Shown here piece by piece: positions 62,044 through 64,000 of a DNA stretch of 64,000 nucleotides. Under the pieces are notes generated by a model. It had not been told where the DNA came from. It ran no database searches and worked only from the letters and a program-made list of their open reading frames with translations. A program made the translations under genes and the position numbers. The DNA comes from CAXSBR01 sp964236495. Its GTDB lineage: Bacteria > Actinomycetota > Actinomycetes > Mycobacteriales > Jatrophihabitantaceae. Positions within the stretch are counted from its first letter, which is position 1; each line of letters starts with the position of its first letter. The stretch covers positions 1 to 64,000 of the forward strand of contig CAXSBR010000010.1 in assembly GCA_964236495.1 (NCBI GenBank). Direction: 5' to 3'.

Positions 62044-64000
62044 TCAGCCGGTGTTGCGCAGCCCGGCGGCGACACCGTTCATGGTCAGCAACAGGGCCCG
62101 GCGGATCTCGTCGTTCTCGTCACCCGCTCGGATCCGGGCCAGTAGATCGACTTGCAGGTACGAGATCGGATCGAGGTACTGGTCGCGCACGCCCAGCGTG
62201 CGTTGCAAGCCGGGCTGAAGATCGAGCAGCTGCTGCTCACCGGTTACTCGGAGCAGCTCGGCGATGGTGATCGCGTGCTCGTCGCGGATGACGTCGAACA
62301 GGTGCTGCAACGGCTCGGGCACCAACGTAGACACGTAGTACCCGGCGATGTCGAGATCGGTCTTGGCCATCGTCATCTCGACGTTGGACAGGAACGTGTC
62401 GAAGAAGTGCCAGTGCTGGTACATGTCGCTCAACGTGTCGCCGTAACCGGCCTTGCGGGCCGCGGCCAGGCCCGCACCGACGCCGAACCAGCCCGGCACG
62501 ATCTGGCGCGACTGCGTCCAGCCGAACACCCACGGAATCGCGCGCAGCCCCTCGATGCCACCACCGGTGGACGGCCGCCGGGACGGCCGGGAGCCGATGT
62601 TGAGCGATCCGAGCTGTTCCACCGGAGTGGAGGCCAAGAAGTAGGCAGCGAGGTCGGGATCGTCGATCAGTGAGCGGTACTTGGCGAAGGCGGCGTCGCT
62701 GACGATCTCCATGCAGGCATCCCAGCTGGCCAGCTGCGAACTACCCACCCTCGGGCTGCGGTGCAATGTGGACGCGCGCAGCACCGCGGCCATCGTCAGC
62801 TCGAGATTCTCCCGCGCCAACTCGGGCAGGGCGTACTTGTCGCTGATCACCTCGCCCTGCTCGGTGAACTTGATCTCCCCGTCCAGGACGCCGTAAGGCT
62901 GCGCCAGGATCGAGTCATAGGTGGGGCCGCCACCTCGCCCGACCGTGCCGCCGCGACCGTGGAACAGGCGCAGGCGCACGCCGTGACGCGCCGCGACGTC
63001 GCGCAGGGTGCGCTGGGCCTTATGGATCTCCCACTGCGAGGTGCTGATCCCGGCTTCCTTGTTGGAGTCGGAGTACCCCAGCATCACCTCCTGCACGTCC
63101 CCGCGCAGCCGCACGATCAGCCGATACGAAGGATCGGAAAGCAGCTCGTCGACGACCTCGCCGGCGCGCCTGAGCTCCTCCACCGTCTCCAGCAGCGGCA
63201 CGAAGTCGATGCGCGCGCGGCCGCCGGCGCGCAGGTCGATCAGCCCGACCTCGCGGGCCAGCACCGCAGCGGCGAGGATGTCATCCGCGCCCTTGGTCAT
63301 CGACACGATGTAGGTCTCGATGACGTCCTCGCCGTAGGTGTCCAGGGCGTCGCGGATCGCGGTGAACACCGAGTAGGTCTTGGTGCCGTCGGCATCCAAC
63401 GACGGCGGGGTCGGGGCGAGTGGACGGCGCGAGGTCAGCTCCCTGCCGAGCAGCCCGAGGCGGGTGTCGCGGGGCAGGTCGGCGTAGAGCCACTGCTGCT
63501 CACCGAGCCGATCGACGAGCTGACCTACGGCATGGTGGTGGGCGTCGGCGTGTTCGCGGATGTCCATCGTGGCAAGGTGCAGCCCGCTGGCGGCGACGGT
63601 GCGGATGGCGCGGGCTACCACGCCGTCGGCGGCGAGCTCGGCGCTGTGGGACCGCAACGAGTCCGCGAGCAGCGCGAGCTCGTCCAACAGCTCGCGGTGG
63701 CCGAGGTAGTCGCGACCCGGCACATGGGCGGAGCCGCTCTGAATGCGGCGCCCGGTGTTACCCACCTTGAGCTTCATGCACGAGAGCTTGAGTCGGTAGG
63801 GCTCGTCGGCGTTGATCTGGCGCACCCGCTCGGACAGCTCGGGCAGCGCGTCCAGGTCCGCGGCCAGGGAAGCCTTCAGCTCCTCGGAGGCGTCGACGAC
63901 CAACGTCGAGGCCGACAGCGCATCGACCAGGACGTCCAGTACGCCCTGGACCAGACGGCTCGCCTCGACGAACTGCAGCCGCAGCACGTCGCTGGTGATC
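62044..64000 (-). CDS. ppc: Phosphoenolpyruvate carboxylase (5' end beyond the window)
   Basis: C-terminal 650 or so residues of an approximately 900-aa enzyme that carboxylates PEP to oxaloacetate. Visible: LHLATMDIREHADAHHHAVG, LFHGRGGTVGRGGGPTYDSI (second catalytic signature with Arg/His), VMLGYSDSNKEAGISTS, IPWVFGWTQSRQIVPGWFG, and the conserved C-terminal GLRNTG. The gene is truncated only by the window edge. Confidence 0.96.
   Translation of the reverse strand, partial: ITSDVLRLQFVEASRLVQGVLDVLVDALSASTLVVDASEELKASLAADLDALPELSERVRQINADEPYRLKLSCMKLKVGNTGRRIQSGSAHVPGRDYLGHRELLDELALLADSLRSHSAELAADGVVARAIRTVAASGLHLATMDIREHADAHHHAVGQLVDRLGEQQWLYADLPRDTRLGLLGRELTSRRPLAPTPPSLDADGTKTYSVFTAIRDALDTYGEDVIETYIVSMTKGADDILAAAVLAREVGLIDLRAGGRARIDFVPLLETVEELRRAGEVVDELLSDPSYRLIVRLRGDVQEVMLGYSDSNKEAGISTSQWEIHKAQRTLRDVAARHGVRLRLFHGRGGTVGRGGGPTYDSILAQPYGVLDGEIKFTEQGEVISDKYALPELARENLELTMAAVLRASTLHRSPRVGSSQLASWDACMEIVSDAAFAKYRSLIDDPDLAAYFLASTPVEQLGSLNIGSRPSRRPSTGGGIEGLRAIPWVFGWTQSRQIVPGWFGVGAGLAAARKAGYGDTLSDMYQHWHFFDTFLSNVEMTMAKTDLDIAGYYVSTLVPEPLQHLFDVIRDEHAITIAELLRVTGEQQLLDLQPGLQRTLGVRDQYLDPISYLQVDLLARIRAGDENDEIRRALLLTMNGVAAGLRNTG

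Overview
The window is chromosomal DNA from a high-GC Gram-positive bacterium of the Actinomycetota. The case rests on gene content and order: an F420-type flavin oxidoreductase, protein and lipid mannosyltransferases (Pmt, MptA/B-like), an Rpf-like G5 protein, the galU-moeA(Glp)-rimJ-membrane-receptor cluster, and many genes whose start codon follows a TANNNT -10 box by only 6-8 nt (leaderless transcription). From memory, much of the order matches the Mycobacterium tuberculosis Rv0990-Rv1028 neighbourhood (5-FCL, galU, moeA, rimJ, Rv0996, pmt, rsmI, metG, tatD, rpfB, ksgA, ispE, pth, rplY, prs, glmU, Rv1019, kdpDE), but it is rearranged. A deep-branching, non-mycobacterial actinobacterium (Jatrophihabitans- or Frankiales-like) fits; this placement is inference.

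Layout. 1-53: probable end of an IS21-type element. 180-1071: divergent MarR/VOC pair with two matching operators. 1227-3941: PPK2 and the molybdopterin genes moaC-mog-moaE. 3972-7039: a LEA/antitoxin-like repeat protein, a small acidic protein, and a minus-strand SAF/FmdB/5-FCL operon. 7058-11055: galU-moeA-rimJ-receptor. 11248-17941: tRNA-Ala with a roughly 6.6 kb island bounded on the far side by a decayed copy of the tRNA 3' half. The island carries a wrecked DUF4143-type ATPase, a two-gene system (1053-aa protein plus SWIM zinc-finger protein) and a VapBC-like toxin-antitoxin pair. 18196-21597: membrane proteins, an EamA transporter and a secreted sedolisin. 21910-25534: two secreted carbohydrate-active proteins sharing near-identical discoidin domains. 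25682-35666: lipid mannosyltransferases, amylosucrase, small-molecule enzymes, a MarR/azoreductase pair, an ATPase and Pmt. 35773-41964: rsmI, metG, tatD, rpfB-like, ksgA. 41966-46003: ParA-like ATPase, prs, glmU. 46065-50738: KdpE/KdpD-like two-component system facing a KimA-like K+ transporter. 50762-64000: tRNA-Gln, desaturase, kynureninase, Rv1019-like TetR, ABC-F/ispE, rplY/pth, LLM oxidoreductase, ogt/ada-alkA repair operon, and partial ppc.

Themes. (1) Cell envelope: GalU, GlmU, Pmt, MptA/B-like enzymes, the Rpf-like transglycosylase, and the Glp/receptor division pair. (2) Potassium: a kdpDE pair without kdpFABC, divergent from a KimA-like transporter that carries an extra OB-fold tail, with four helically phased boxes between them. 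(3) A dispersed 36-bp repeat family sits between genes, inside an ATPase reading frame, and, in a diverged 54-bp form, as five tandem copies forming the C-terminal tail of a TetR regulator. (4) The tRNA-Ala island is the best candidate for an uncharacterised system.
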